NCBI RefSeq assembly: GCF_014775655.1
Contig: NZ_CP061274.1
Location: forward strand, 2,852,001 to 2,916,000
Source of the DNA: Clavibacter zhangzhiyongii
GTDB lineage: Bacteria; Actinomycetota; Actinomycetes; Actinomycetales; Microbacteriaceae
DNA length: 64,000 bases
Direction of reading: 5' to 3'
The position numbers and the translations under genes are program-made. Numbering within the stretch: position 1 is the first letter of the stretch; the number at the start of each line of letters is the position of its first letter. The notes beneath the pieces are model-generated. The model saw only the letters and a list, made by a program, of their open reading frames with translations. It made no database searches and was not told the DNA's origin. Below, one piece after another: positions 16,792-25,633 of the stretch.

Positions 16792-18150
16792 TCAGCGCGC
16801 CGCCTGCTCGTACGCCCGCATGGCCGCGGTCTGCGCGTCGCCGAGCGCCTGCTCGGGCGTCTTGTCGCCGAGGAGCGTCGAGGCGACCGCGTTCTGCAGC
16901 TCGCTCTGGATCTGCTGCCCCGCCGGCGACCCGCCGATCGAGCGGCCCTCCGACACCACGTCGTAGTACGTCGCGATGGCCTGGTCGATGCCGTCGTCGC
17001 CGCTCGGCACGACGTGCGCGTCGCGGACGGCCTGGTCGGCCGCGGGGGATCCCGTGAACAGGCCCGTGTAGATCCCGCCGTTCTCGGCGACCGTGTCGGC
17101 GCGCACGTCGCCGGCCGCCTCCCACGACTCCTGGCTCGTGAGGTCGAGCATCCACGCGCACGCGGCGTCCTTGTTCGCGGCGCCCGCGGGGATCACGAAC
17201 GCGGATCCGCCGGCCACCGCGAAGGGCTCGCCGTCGCGGTCGCGGAACGGCACGGCCGAGATGTCGATGTCGTCGCGGTACGGCGCGACCACGTTGAGGT
17301 ACCACTGGGCGTCGACCTGCGCGCCGACCTGGTCCTTCACGAACTGGTTGCCGTCGCCGAACGTGTCGAACGCGTCGCTGAAGCTCTTGCCCTTCGCGTA
17401 CCCGCCCTGCGCGTCGGACAGCCGCTTGAGGAACTCGAGGCCGGGCAGGTTGGCCTCGTCGTCGAGCGTGGGCTTGCCCTCGTCGTCGACGAGCTGGCCG
17501 CCGAAGCCGAGCATCCAGAGCGCGGCCTGGCTGGTGGGCACGGCGTCGAGGCCCAGCACGGCGGGGTCGCCGCCGGACTCCCGGTAGACCTTCCCGACGG
17601 CCTCGAGCAGCTGGTCGGGCTTCGACGTGTCGAACTGGTCGGCCGTGACACCGGCCGCGCCGAGCACGCGCTCGTTGAGCATGATCGCCGGCGGCTGGAA
17701 GAACTGCGGCACCGCCCAGATGGCGTCGTCGTAGCGGATGTCGTTGGTGACGGACTCGTAGAAGCGCTCCTCCGGGTCCACGTCGTGGACGGCGTAGCAC
17801 TCGTCGAGCGGGAGGATCAGGTCCTGGGCCGCGTAGGTCGCCACGAACTGGCGGTCCATCTGCACCACGTCGGGGGTCTGGCCGCTCGCGACGCGGGTCG
17901 TGAACTTCTGCGCGTCGAACGCGGTGGAGTCGAGGTCGACCTCGACGTCGCCGAGCGCGTCGGCCGCGTGCGCCAGGCGGGCCTCGCCCACGTCGTCCGC
18001 GCCGTCGAACGCCCAGGCCTTCAGCGTGCCGGTGGCCTCCGTCGTGAAGGAGGCGTCGGCCGCGCCGGTGCCGCCGGATCCGCATCCCGCGAGCAGCGTG
18101 ACCGTGGCCGCCGCCGCGACGACGGCGAGCGTCCTGTGTGTCCTGGTCAT
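16792..18150 (-). CDS. Sugar ABC transporter substrate-binding lipoprotein
   Basis: 452 residues. A lipoprotein signal MTRTHRTLAVVAAAATVTLL ends in the lipobox LLAGC. The mature part has the family 1 extracellular binding-protein features: DVVQMDRQFVATYAAQDLILPL, IWAVPQFFQPPAIMLNERVL, GGSAFVIPAGAANKDAACAWML. It would capture an oligo- or monosaccharide outside the membrane. The two matching permeases are 1.3 kb away on the other strand, separated by the ANTAR regulator and the SMR gene, a split arrangement that suggests local inversion. Confidence 0.9.
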   Translation of the reverse strand: MTRTHRTLAVVAAAATVTLLAGCGSGGTGAADASFTTEATGTLKAWAFDGADDVGEARLAHAADALGDVEVDLDSTAFDAQKFTTRVASGQTPDVVQMDRQFVATYAAQDLILPLDECYAVHDVDPEERFYESVTNDIRYDDAIWAVPQFFQPPAIMLNERVLGAAGVTADQFDTSKPDQLLEAVGKVYRESGGDPAVLGLDAVPTSQAALWMLGFGGQLVDDEGKPTLDDEANLPGLEFLKRLSDAQGGYAKGKSFSDAFDTFGDGNQFVKDQVGAQVDAQWYLNVVAPYRDDIDISAVPFRDRDGEPFAVAGGSAFVIPAGAANKDAACAWMLDLTSQESWEAAGDVRADTVAENGGIYTGLFTGSPAADQAVRDAHVVPSGDDGIDQAIATYYDVVSEGRSIGGSPAGQQIQSELQNAVASTLLGDKTPEQALGDAQTAAMRAYEQAAR

Positions 18151-18269
18151 GTGGATCCCTCCGAGAGCACGGCGGGCGTCATCGCCCGCTCCTCGAACGT
18201 ACGCCGCTTCTCCTCCGGCGGGCCGGCGGGGGGCTCCGTCGCGCGGCCGACCGGCCGGGCGCCGCCGCG

Positions 18270-19175
18270 TCAGGCCAGCAGCAGCGCGACCATCGCGTCG
18301 CGGGCCCGGGCGCCCTCGGGGATCGGCATGAGCGCGTAGACGTGCAGGAGGTCCGGCTCCACGTGGATCCGCACCGGGTGCCCGGCCGCGGCCGCCTTCC
18401 GCTCGAGGGCGCGCGCGTCGGCGAAGAGGATGTCGTGCGTGCCCGTGAAGACCGTGATGCGGCCGAGGCCCGCGAGCGATCCGCGGAGCGGGCTGACCCG
18501 CGGATCCTCCACCGGCAGCTCCCCGCGCCACGACTCCACGGCGGCGCGCATGCCGTCGACCGCGAGCCACGGGTCCGTGGGCTGGATGCGCGCGATGAGC
18601 GGATCCGAGAACGTCAGGTCGAGCGCGGGCGACAGGAGCACGACGTCGCGCGGCGCGGGCACCCCGCGGTCGCGGAGCGCCATCGCGGTCGACAGCGCGA
18701 TCTGCCCGCCGGCCGAGTCGCCCATCAGCGTGATGCCGTCTGCGCCGACCTCGGCGACGAGCGCCTCCGCGAGGTCCGCCGTGCGCGCGACGACGTCCGC
18801 CGCCGTGCCGGTGGGCACGAGCGGGTAGATGGGCACCGTGAAGGTCGTGCCGGTGCGGCGGGCGAGCCCGGCGACGAGCCACCAGTGGAACGGCGAGATC
18901 TCGTGGGTCCACCCGCCGCCGTGCGCGTACAGGGCGCGGCGGCGGGTGGCCGGGCCCGCCGGCGCGACCTCGTAGACGTGCCAGCCGCGCTCCACCCGCG
19001 CGGTGACGCGCACCCCGCGGAGGAGCGGCGGGGGCGCGAACCCGCCCGGCCGCAGCACCCGCCGGGCGGCCCGGCGCATGGTGCGGTCGGGCGACGCGAA
19101 CTCGCCCTGCCCGCCGACCAGCCGGATGACGGGCGGGACGAGGCGGGTCAGCAGGCTGCGGCGGGTGCGCGTCAT
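18270..19175 (-). CDS. HSL-family alpha/beta hydrolase (esterase)
   Basis: 301 residues. The oxyanion motif is YAHGGGWTHEISPF, the nucleophile elbow is LMGDSAGGQIALS (Ser of GDSAG), the acid is in GTHDILFAD and the catalytic His in EPDLLHVYALMP. Typical hormone-sensitive-lipase-type carboxylesterase without signal peptide. Substrate unknown. Confidence 0.87.
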   Translation of the reverse strand: MTRTRRSLLTRLVPPVIRLVGGQGEFASPDRTMRRAARRVLRPGGFAPPPLLRGVRVTARVERGWHVYEVAPAGPATRRRALYAHGGGWTHEISPFHWWLVAGLARRTGTTFTVPIYPLVPTGTAADVVARTADLAEALVAEVGADGITLMGDSAGGQIALSTAMALRDRGVPAPRDVVLLSPALDLTFSDPLIARIQPTDPWLAVDGMRAAVESWRGELPVEDPRVSPLRGSLAGLGRITVFTGTHDILFADARALERKAAAAGHPVRIHVEPDLLHVYALMPIPEGARARDAMVALLLA

Positions 19176-19197
19176 GGCGGGGCGGGCCGGGATCCGG

Positions 19198-20184
19198 TCA
19201 GCTGGCCAGGCTGTACCACTTGGAGACGAGGTGGTCGGCCTCCACGCGGCGGATGGTGCCGGAGTGCGAGCGGAGCACGATGCTCGAGGTGCGGATCATG
19301 CCGCGGTGGCGCGTGACGCCCGCGACGAGCGCGCCGTCGGTGACGCCGGTCGCGACGAAGTACGCGTTGTCGCCCGTGACGAGGTCGTCCTGGTCGAGGA
19401 CGCGGTCGAGGTCGTGGCCCGCGTCGACGGCCCGCTGCCGCTCGGCGTCGTCCTTGGGCGCGAGGCGGGAGAGGAGCACGCCGCCGAGCGCCTTGATGGC
19501 GCACGCCGTGATGATGCCCTCCGGCGTGCCGCCGATGCCGACGCACATGTCGATGCGCGAGTCGGGGCGGGCCGCGTTGATGCCGCCCGCCACGTCGCCG
19601 TCGAGCAGGAGGCGGGTGGAGGCGCCGGACGCGCGGATCTGCGCGATGAGGTCGGCGTGCCGTGGCCGGTCGAGCACGGCCACCTGCATGTCCTCGACCG
19701 CGAGGCCCTTGGCCTCGGCGAGCGCGCGGATGTTGTCGCCGATGGGGCGGTCGAGGTCGACGACGCCGCGGCCCTCGGGACCGGTGACGAGCTTGTCCAT
19801 GTAGAAGACGGCCGACGGGTCGAACATGCTGCCGCGGTCGCTCACCGCGATGACGGAGAGGGCGTTCATGCGGCCGGCGGCGGTGAGGCTCGTGCCGTCG
19901 ATGGGATCCACCGCGATGTCGCACGCGGGGCCGAAGCCGTTGCCGACGTGCTCCCCGTTGAAGAGCATCGGCGCCTCGTCCTTCTCGCCCTCGCCGATGA
20001 CGACGAGCCCGTCGAAGGCGACGGTGCCGAGGAACTTGCGCATCGCGTCGACCGCGGCGCCGTCGGCGGCGTTCTTGTCGCCCTTGCCGATGAAGGGGGC
20101 GGAGCGGATGGCCGCGGCCTCGGTGGCCCGCACGAGCTCCATCCCGAGGTTGCGATCCGGATTCGAGTAGTTCTCCTCGGTCAT
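19198..20184 (-). CDS. glpX: Class II fructose-1,6-bisphosphatase
   Basis: 328 residues, the usual GlpX length. Converts fructose 1,6-bisphosphate to fructose 6-phosphate in gluconeogenesis. The metal/substrate residues are in FDGLVVIGEGEKDEAPML and VDPIDGTSLTAAGR, with STRLLLDGDVAGGINAARP later. Most actinobacteria rely on this class II enzyme alone. A TAGGAT hexamer at 20249-20254 is a candidate -10 giving a ~55-nt leader. Ribosome site gggaggacccc. Confidence 0.95.
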   Translation of the reverse strand: MTEENYSNPDRNLGMELVRATEAAAIRSAPFIGKGDKNAADGAAVDAMRKFLGTVAFDGLVVIGEGEKDEAPMLFNGEHVGNGFGPACDIAVDPIDGTSLTAAGRMNALSVIAVSDRGSMFDPSAVFYMDKLVTGPEGRGVVDLDRPIGDNIRALAEAKGLAVEDMQVAVLDRPRHADLIAQIRASGASTRLLLDGDVAGGINAARPDSRIDMCVGIGGTPEGIITACAIKALGGVLLSRLAPKDDAERQRAVDAGHDLDRVLDQDDLVTGDNAYFVATGVTDGALVAGVTRHRGMIRTSSIVLRSHSGTIRRVEADHLVSKWYSLAS

Positions 20185-20244
20185 GGTGGGGTCCTCCCGG
20201 TAGAGACGTGCGCGGGCGGCTCCGTCGACTCCGCAGGTGCGTCC

Positions 20245-21390
20245 CTACGATCCTACGGCGGGGGTGCGGGCCTTCCAGCTGCCGCCGGCGACGTACCGGA
20301 CCATCACGTTGAGCGTCGCGACGAACGGCACGGCGAACAGGGCGCCCGCGACGCCGCCCACGTAGGAGCCCGCGGCGACCGCGAGCACGACCGCGAGCGG
20401 GTGCACGTGCACGGCCCCGCCCATCACGAGCGGCTGCAGCACGTGCGACTCGAGCAGGTGCACGCCGATGACGGCGACCAGCATGATGACCGCCTGGAGC
20501 GGCCCCACGAACACGAGCGCGATGACGACCGCGAACGCGCCCGAGACGATGGCGCCGACCACGGGGATGAACGACGCGAGGAACACGACCACGGCGATGG
20601 GGATGGCGAGCGGGAGGCCGAGGATCCACGCGGCGATGCCGATGCCGACCGCGTTGCCGGCGGCGACGAAGATCTGCACGCGCGTGAACGCGGAGAGCGT
20701 GCCCCAGCCCGCGCGGCCGGCGCCGTCGATCGCGGGACGCGCGCGCCGCGGGATGACGGAGACGACGAACCGCCAGATGCCGCGCCCGTCGATGAGCACG
20801 ATGACGATGGTGAAGAACGCGAGCAGCGCGCCCGTGACGAGGTGGCCGACGCCGAGCCCCGCGTCGAGCGCCCCGGTGAGCAGGGCCTCGCGGCTGCTCT
20901 CGAGGGCCTTCCCGGCGGACGCGAGCAGCGCGTCGTAGTCGGCCGGCACGACGTTGAAGGGCGGCTGCGCGAGCAGGTCGCGCACGTCCTCGAAGCGGGC
21001 CATGGCCTCGCGCTGCAGGGTGGGGATGCCCGTGCGGATCTGCGTGACGACCAGCAGCACGAGCCCGGCGATGACCACCGCGGTCGCGAGCAGCGTGGAC
21101 GTGATGGCGAGCCACGCCGGCCAGCGCCGCCGGCGCAGCGCCGCGACGAGCGGCTGCAGCAGCGCGCAGACGAGGAGGCCGATGAGGAACGGGACGACCA
21201 CCTCCTTGAGCGAGACGAGGATCCACACGGCCGCGGCCACCGCGATGCCGATGACCACCAGGCGCCACGACCACTCGGAGGCGAGGAGGACCCCGGGCGT
21301 GACCCCGCGCGCGGCGGCCCGGCCGGCGTGCGGCACGGGATCCGACAGCGGGGCGGAGGCGCCCGGCGAGGGCTCGACGTCGTGGGACAT
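20245..21390 (-). CDS. AI-2E family (PerM/YdiK-type) membrane transporter
   Basis: 381 residues from ATG 21390. Paired N-terminal helices (LVVIGIAVAAAVWILVSL, VVVPFLIGLLVCALLQPL), a soluble loop with amphipathic helices (EAMARFEDVRDLLAQPP), and the C-terminal block FIPVVGAIVSGAFAVVIALV with LESHVLQPLVMG that marks the AI-2E transporter family. Members are putative exporters; some are Na+/H+ antiporters, and the substrate here is unknown. Upstream of glpX, same direction, 60 bp apart. Confidence 0.87.
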   Translation of the reverse strand: MSHDVEPSPGASAPLSDPVPHAGRAAARGVTPGVLLASEWSWRLVVIGIAVAAAVWILVSLKEVVVPFLIGLLVCALLQPLVAALRRRRWPAWLAITSTLLATAVVIAGLVLLVVTQIRTGIPTLQREAMARFEDVRDLLAQPPFNVVPADYDALLASAGKALESSREALLTGALDAGLGVGHLVTGALLAFFTIVIVLIDGRGIWRFVVSVIPRRARPAIDGAGRAGWGTLSAFTRVQIFVAAGNAVGIGIAAWILGLPLAIPIAVVVFLASFIPVVGAIVSGAFAVVIALVFVGPLQAVIMLVAVIGVHLLESHVLQPLVMGGAVHVHPLAVVLAVAAGSYVGGVAGALFAVPFVATLNVMVRYVAGGSWKARTPAVGS

Positions 21391-21699
21391 GGCGGTGCTC
21401 CGATCTCGAAACGCGGGAGGAGCGCCCCCCGATGCGAGGTGAGCCCGGCGCCCATCATGGCCGGACCCGACGGAGGCGCGGGCGGCGGTGCCTGGTGCGT
21501 GTGCACGAGGATCCTCCGCGCGGCTGTGCGGGAGGCGTGGGCGAGCACGTGAAGGGCGGGCCGCGTAGCTGCCTTCCTCCGGTGACCCGACGTCGACGGC
21601 ATGTCGAGATGACCGCCGGGGACGACGAAGGGCCCCGGTCTCCCGGGGCCCTTCGCGCGGATCGGGGGCGTCGCGCGAGGCGAGCCGCCGGGATCCTGC
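21391..21699. other. Gene-free stretch between AI-2E gene and tRNA-Ser
   Basis: 309 bp. Apart from the hairpin at 21626-21655 I see no coding frame with convincing codon bias, no tandem repeat and no clear promoter, although the promoter for the AI-2E gene should lie here. Confidence 0.5.
21626..21655 (-). terminator. Hairpin terminator downstream of tRNA-Ser
   Basis: Perfect 13-bp stem with tctc loop, 45 bp beyond the 3' end of the reverse-strand tRNA-Ser gene. Confidence 0.75.
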
Positions 21700-21789
21700 T
21701 GGCGGTGGCGGTGGGATTTGAACCCACGGTGGAGTCTCCCCCACACACGCTTTCGAGGCGTGCTCCTTAGGCCGCTCGGACACGCCACC
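21700..21789 (-). tRNA. tRNA-Ser(CGA)
   Basis: 90 nt including an encoded CCA (21700-21702). The acceptor stem GGTGGCG pairs with CGCCACC. The anticodon stem CACGC/GCGTG encloses loop CTCGAAA, giving anticodon CGA that reads UCG serine codons. The long variable arm (GTGGGGGAGACTCCAC region) is the class II hallmark of tRNA-Ser, and TTCAAATC is the T-loop. A 13-bp hairpin follows. Confidence 0.95.
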
Positions 21790-21845
21790 GGGATCGAGTG
21801 TAGTACAGGCCCGGGGCGGGATCGCACGGGCCGGGCGGCGGCGGA

Positions 21846-22388
21846 TCAGCGCACGGACGCGAGCGCGCGCACCGTCACGGGCAGCTCGACAGGCACCGGC
21901 GTCGCGACGTCGACCACGCGGATCCCGCGCACCTCGACGACCGCCGGCACGGGCACCGCGATGAGGTCGCCGGCCGCGACGTCGGCGGGCAGGCGCACGA
22001 GCGTGCCGCCGACCACCGCGGGCCGCGCGGCCGCGGTGGACGCGCGCCCGATCAGCCGCACCTCCGACCAGGTGCAGGCGAGGCCCGCGATGTCCGCGTC
22101 GAGGAGCAGGGCGCGCGGGGCGTCGGCGGTCGCGGGCGCGACGGCGAGGATCCGCAGGACGACCGCGGAGGCCGACGCGGTGCGCGACGCGCGGCCGCCG
22201 CTGCCGCGCTCGACCACCGGGCCGGTGACGGTGCAGGGCGTGCCGCGCTCGCCGGCGAGCGCGACGAGGGAGACGTCGCCGACCCGCAGGTCGGTCGTGG
22301 TGGCGACGGTGCCGGCGGGCCAGAGGGCGGCGGCGAGCGGATCCGGGATGCTGCGGCGGAGCGACGGGAGGATCGCGGTGAGGGTCAT
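21846..22388 (-). CDS. Hypothetical protein, 180 aa
   Basis: Start at ATG 22388 (MTLTAILPSLRRSIPDPL). A Val/Ala-rich all-beta-looking sequence with LRVGDVSLVALAGERGTPC, LLDADIAGLACTWSEVRLIG and GGTLVRLPADVAAGDLIAVP. No signal peptide or membrane helix. The last phrases resemble OB- or beta-barrel-fold strands, but I cannot assign a family. Codon bias supports a real gene. Confidence 0.6.
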   Translation of the reverse strand: MTLTAILPSLRRSIPDPLAAALWPAGTVATTTDLRVGDVSLVALAGERGTPCTVTGPVVERGSGGRASRTASASAVVLRILAVAPATADAPRALLLDADIAGLACTWSEVRLIGRASTAAARPAVVGGTLVRLPADVAAGDLIAVPVPAVVEVRGIRVVDVATPVPVELPVTVRALASVR

Positions 22389-22558
22389 GGCTGCAGGTCT
22401 ACCCCCGCGCAGCACGGCCCGCGCCCGCCCTCACGGAAGCCGTGCGCGCAGGGCGGCGACCCTCACGCGATCCGCACGGCGGCCGGACGATGCGCGTGCC
22501 GCATCGCCCGAGCGGGCATGCTCGAGGGGACCCGTCCGCCACGTCCCGAAGGAGACCC

Positions 22559-23200
22559 GTGCCCGAGAACCGCGACCCCGCCCTGCCCTGGCTCCTCTTC
22601 GACATCGGCGGCGTGCTCATCACGCGGCCGGACGACATCGGCGCGCTGGCCCGCGCGCTGGATCCCGCGGGCGTCGCCGGCGAGGACGCGGAACGGCGCG
22701 TCCGCGGGGCCTTCGACGCGCACCGGGAGCCGTACGACCGCGGCGGGAGCGCCCGGGGGTTCTGGGACGCGGTCGCCGCGGACGTCGACGCCGCCACCCC
22801 CTCCGAGGACGGCCTCCGGGAGCTGGTCGCCATCGAGCAGCGCCGCTGGGCCTCGCCCGACGACGAGGTCCTCGCCGCGCTCGACCGCGCCATCGCGGCG
22901 GGCTACCGGCTCGCCGTGCTGAGCAACGCGCCGCACGATCTCGCCGACGTGCTCGAGGACCCCGACGGCTGGGGCGCGCGCTTCGACCACGTCATGACGA
23001 GCGCGCGGCTCGGCATGGCCAAGCCCGACGCGGACGTGTGGCCCGTCGCGGCGGAGCGCCTGGGGAGCCCGGCCGAGCGGATCCTCTTCGTCGACGACAA
23101 GACCGGCAACGTCGAGGCCGCCCGCCGCGCGGGGTTGCGCGCGCACGTGTGGGAGGGCCTCCGCACGCTCGACCGGATCCTCGCCGGCGAGCTCGACTGA
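22559..23200 (+). CDS. HAD-superfamily hydrolase
   Basis: 213 residues, GTG 22559 with ribosome site cgaaggagaccc. HAD motifs in order: WLLFDIGGVLIT (nucleophile Asp; the usual acid/base Asp two residues on is replaced by Gly in DIGG), LAVLSNAPHDL (motif II), GMAKPDADVW (motif III Lys) and ILFVDDKTGNVEAAR (motif IV). The missing second Asp is known in some HAD phosphatases of the YihX-like group and may lower phosphatase activity. Substrate unknown. Confidence 0.85.
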   Translation: MPENRDPALPWLLFDIGGVLITRPDDIGALARALDPAGVAGEDAERRVRGAFDAHREPYDRGGSARGFWDAVAADVDAATPSEDGLRELVAIEQRRWASPDDEVLAALDRAIAAGYRLAVLSNAPHDLADVLEDPDGWGARFDHVMTSARLGMAKPDADVWPVAAERLGSPAERILFVDDKTGNVEAARRAGLRAHVWEGLRTLDRILAGELD

Positions 23201-23228
23201 CCCGGCCGTCGGCGCGGCGGTGCGCCGG

Positions 23229-23957
23229 CTAGGACCGGTCGCGCGACCCCAGCGTGATCCGCCCGGCCACGATGCCCGCCGCGACCTCCGGCATCGCCGT
23301 GCTGGTGCTGCGGGCCTCGCGGCGGATGAGCCGGAACGCGGCGTCCATGTCGACGCCGTGCATGTGCGCGACGACGCCCTTGGCCTGCTCGATGACCACG
23401 CGGCTGTCGAGCGCGTGCCGGAGCTGGTCGCGCACGACGCTGCTGTCGCGGATCGTCCGCTCCTGCAGCACGCTGATGGTCGCCACGTCGGCGAGCGCCT
23501 GCGCCGCGATCGCGTCGGCCTCGTTGAGCACGCCCTCGTGCTCGCGGAAGAGGTTGAGGGATCCGATGACCTGGCCGCGCAGCCGCAGCGGGATCGCGCG
23601 CACCGACACGTACCCGGCCCCCGCCGCCTGCGCCGCGAAGGCCGGCCAGCGGTCGGCGATCGCGCGCACGTCGGCCACGGACACGACCTGGCCGGTGGTG
23701 ACCGCCTCGACGCACGGACCCTCGCCGACCTCGAGCTGCATCAGCCCGACCAGCCGGCTCTTCTCGCTCGTGGAGGCGACGACCTCCAGGTGCGCGTCGT
23801 CGGGCCCGATGATGATGCCCGCCGCGCTCGCGTCGAACAGCAGCGTGGCCTGGTCGACCAGCGTCTGGAGCAGCTCGAGCACGTCGAAGTCGCTCACGAG
23901 CGAGTCGGCGAGGCTCACGAACGTGTGGACGAGCAGCTCTTCCCGCGTCTCGGGCAT
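23229..23957 (-). CDS. GAF-ANTAR antiterminator regulator
   Basis: 242 residues. GAF domain (AAGIIIGPDDAHLEVVASTS, LEVGEGPCVEAVTTGQVVSV, IPLRLRGQVIGSLNLFRE) followed by ANTAR (ALDSRVVIEQAKGVVAHMHG, AFRLIRREARSTSTAM). Nearly the same ANTAR core as the protein at 15590-16303. It lies directly downstream of another GAF-ANTAR gene in the same direction, a likely paralogous pair. RNA targets unknown. Confidence 0.88.
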   Translation of the reverse strand: MPETREELLVHTFVSLADSLVSDFDVLELLQTLVDQATLLFDASAAGIIIGPDDAHLEVVASTSEKSRLVGLMQLEVGEGPCVEAVTTGQVVSVADVRAIADRWPAFAAQAAGAGYVSVRAIPLRLRGQVIGSLNLFREHEGVLNEADAIAAQALADVATISVLQERTIRDSSVVRDQLRHALDSRVVIEQAKGVVAHMHGVDMDAAFRLIRREARSTSTAMPEVAAGIVAGRITLGSRDRS

Positions 23958-24007
23958 CGGCGTGGTTCCTCTGGGTCTCTCGGGTGGTCGGTGATCGGTG
24001 GGCCGCG

Positions 24008-24721
24008 TCAGCGGTCCGGGGTGAAGTCGAGCGTGCGGCCCACGACGTCCTCGGCCACGTCCCGCAGCGGGCGTCCCGTGGCGAAGGCGTGGCCGCGGAG
24101 CACCAGGAGCGCATCCGCCGGGGGGATCCCCATCTGCGCGACGACCATCCCGGTGGCCTGGTGCACCTCGCGGCGCGAGTACCGGCCCACCCACTCCCCA
24201 TTTTCCTCCTGCGAGGCATCCGCAGCCAGCAGAGCGCGGCGGAGGATCTGGCGGGCGACGATCCGGGACAGGGTCGTCGCGTCCGTCACCTCCCGGTCGG
24301 AGATGTCGCGGGCGGTGCGGGAGTAGAGGTCGACCGCGCCCAGGCTGAGCCCCGCGAAGACGAGCGGGAACGCGAAGACGGCACCGGCGCCGCTCTCGTG
24401 CATGGCCCGGCGCGCGAGCGGCCACGACGTGCCGCCGGATCCCTGCATGTCGGGCTCGAGGACGGGACGGCGCGTGACGAGCGCCTCCCAGCACGGGCCC
24501 TCCCCGAGGTCGAGCTGGATCTCGTCGAGCCGGCCCGCGTGGTCGTCCGAGGCGCAGACGGTCTCGCTGCCGAGCGGGTCCCCGAGGGTGGAGACGGCCG
24601 CGCCGCTCACGCCGAACGCGGCGACGAGGGGGCCGCACAGGTCGGATCCGACCGCCGTCGCGTGCTCGAGCGCCCGCGCCGCCTCGGCCACGGCCCCGCG
24701 GCTAGGCACGGGCCGACGCAC
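24008..24721 (-). CDS. GAF-ANTAR antiterminator regulator, divergent copy
   Basis: About 237 residues. GTG 24721 is the longest reasonable start; GTG 24709 or 24691 are possible and none has a good ribosome site. The GAF part includes DEIQLDLGEGPCWEALVTRR and VFAFPLVFAGLSLGAVDLYS. The C-terminus YSRREVHQATGMVVAQMGI ... ALLVLRGHAFATGRPLRDV is an ANTAR domain in which the usual VIEQAKG is HQATG. Transcribed before the second GAF-ANTAR gene, 50 bp apart. Confidence 0.82.
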   Translation of the reverse strand: MRRPVPSRGAVAEAARALEHATAVGSDLCGPLVAAFGVSGAAVSTLGDPLGSETVCASDDHAGRLDEIQLDLGEGPCWEALVTRRPVLEPDMQGSGGTSWPLARRAMHESGAGAVFAFPLVFAGLSLGAVDLYSRTARDISDREVTDATTLSRIVARQILRRALLAADASQEENGEWVGRYSRREVHQATGMVVAQMGIPPADALLVLRGHAFATGRPLRDVAEDVVGRTLDFTPDR

Positions 24722-24898
24722 GAGGGGGGATGACCATGAGCATGGGAGCCTCCAAGGCCCGAACAGTGCGCGAGGTGGGACGCGGAGCGCAGGGACCGGG
24801 TGTCGACCGCTACGCCACCCTATCCTCGCCGGGACCCGGCGGCGACGGCCACCGGCGACGGGTCGTGACCCGGGCGGGCGTCCGCGGAGAATGGATCC

Positions 24899-25624
24899 AT
24901 GACGCATCCCGACGCTCCCGCCGCCCGACCCGACGCCGACCGGTCGGAGGCGGCGGGATCCGTCACCGTCGGGATCCTCGGCGCCGGCAAGGTCGGCACG
25001 GTGCTCGCCCGCCGCGCGATCGCCGCCGGGCACCCGGTGCTCATCTCGGGCTCGGGGGAACCGTCGCGCATCGCCCTCATCGTCGACGTGCTCGCGCCCG
25101 GCGCCGTCGCCACCACCTCGGCCGACGCGGCCGCCCGCGCCGACGTCGTGATCCTCGCCCTCCCCCTCGGCAAGCTGCCCTCCGTGCCCGTCGCGGAGCT
25201 GCGCGGCAAGCTCGTGGTCGACGCCATGAACTACTGGTGGGAGGTCGACGGCCACCGCGACGACCTCGCACACCCCGCCTCCTCCACGAGCGAGCTGGTG
25301 CAGGACTCCCTCCCCGGCTCCACCGTCGTCAAGGCCTTCAACCACATGGGGTACCACGACCTCGACGAGGGGCCGCGGCCCGCCGGCGAGCCGGGCCGCA
25401 AGGGCATCGCGGTCGCGGGCGACGACGACGCGGCCCGGGCGACCGTCGCAGCCCTCGTGGACGCGTTCGGCTTCGACCCCGTCGACATCGGCCCGCTGAG
25501 CGCCGGCCGCGTGCTGGAGCCCGGCCGCTCGCTCTTCGGCGTGAACGTGGACGCGGAGGAGATCCGCCGCCTGGTCGCGCTCGAGTCGGCGGACGCGCGG
25601 CCCGACGCCGCGCCCGCCGCGTAG
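24899..25624 (+). CDS. NADP-binding oxidoreductase, F420-dependent NADP reductase-like
   Basis: 241 residues. The Rossmann start [19 protein letters not shown] is followed by [30 protein letters not shown] and [14 protein letters not shown], the layout of NADPH:F420 reductase-like proteins. Probably a cytoplasmic NADP-dependent reductase. The true cofactor cannot be decided from sequence. Its stop is 9 bp before the TSUP transporter gene. Confidence 0.8.
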   Translation: MTHPDAPAARPDADRSEAAGSVTVGILGAGKVGTVLARRAIAAGHPVLISGSGEPSRIALIVDVLAPGAVATTSADAAARADVVILALPLGKLPSVPVAELRGKLVVDAMNYWWEVDGHRDDLAHPASSTSELVQDSLPGSTVVKAFNHMGYHDLDEGPRPAGEPGRKGIAVAGDDDAARATVAALVDAFGFDPVDIGPLSAGRVLEPGRSLFGVNVDAEEIRRLVALESADARPDAAPAA

Positions 25625-25633
25625 CGCCGGCGG

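Noticed and set aside
19003..21552. 850-codon forward open frame across the esterase/glpX/AI-2E region
   Set aside because: It is an antisense frame of three well-supported genes, with extreme His/Asp/Arg content and no domain.
21700..21789. Possible integration site at tRNA-Ser
   Set aside because: tRNA-Ser genes are common attachment sites, but I find no integrase, no duplicated 3' end and no foreign block next to it.
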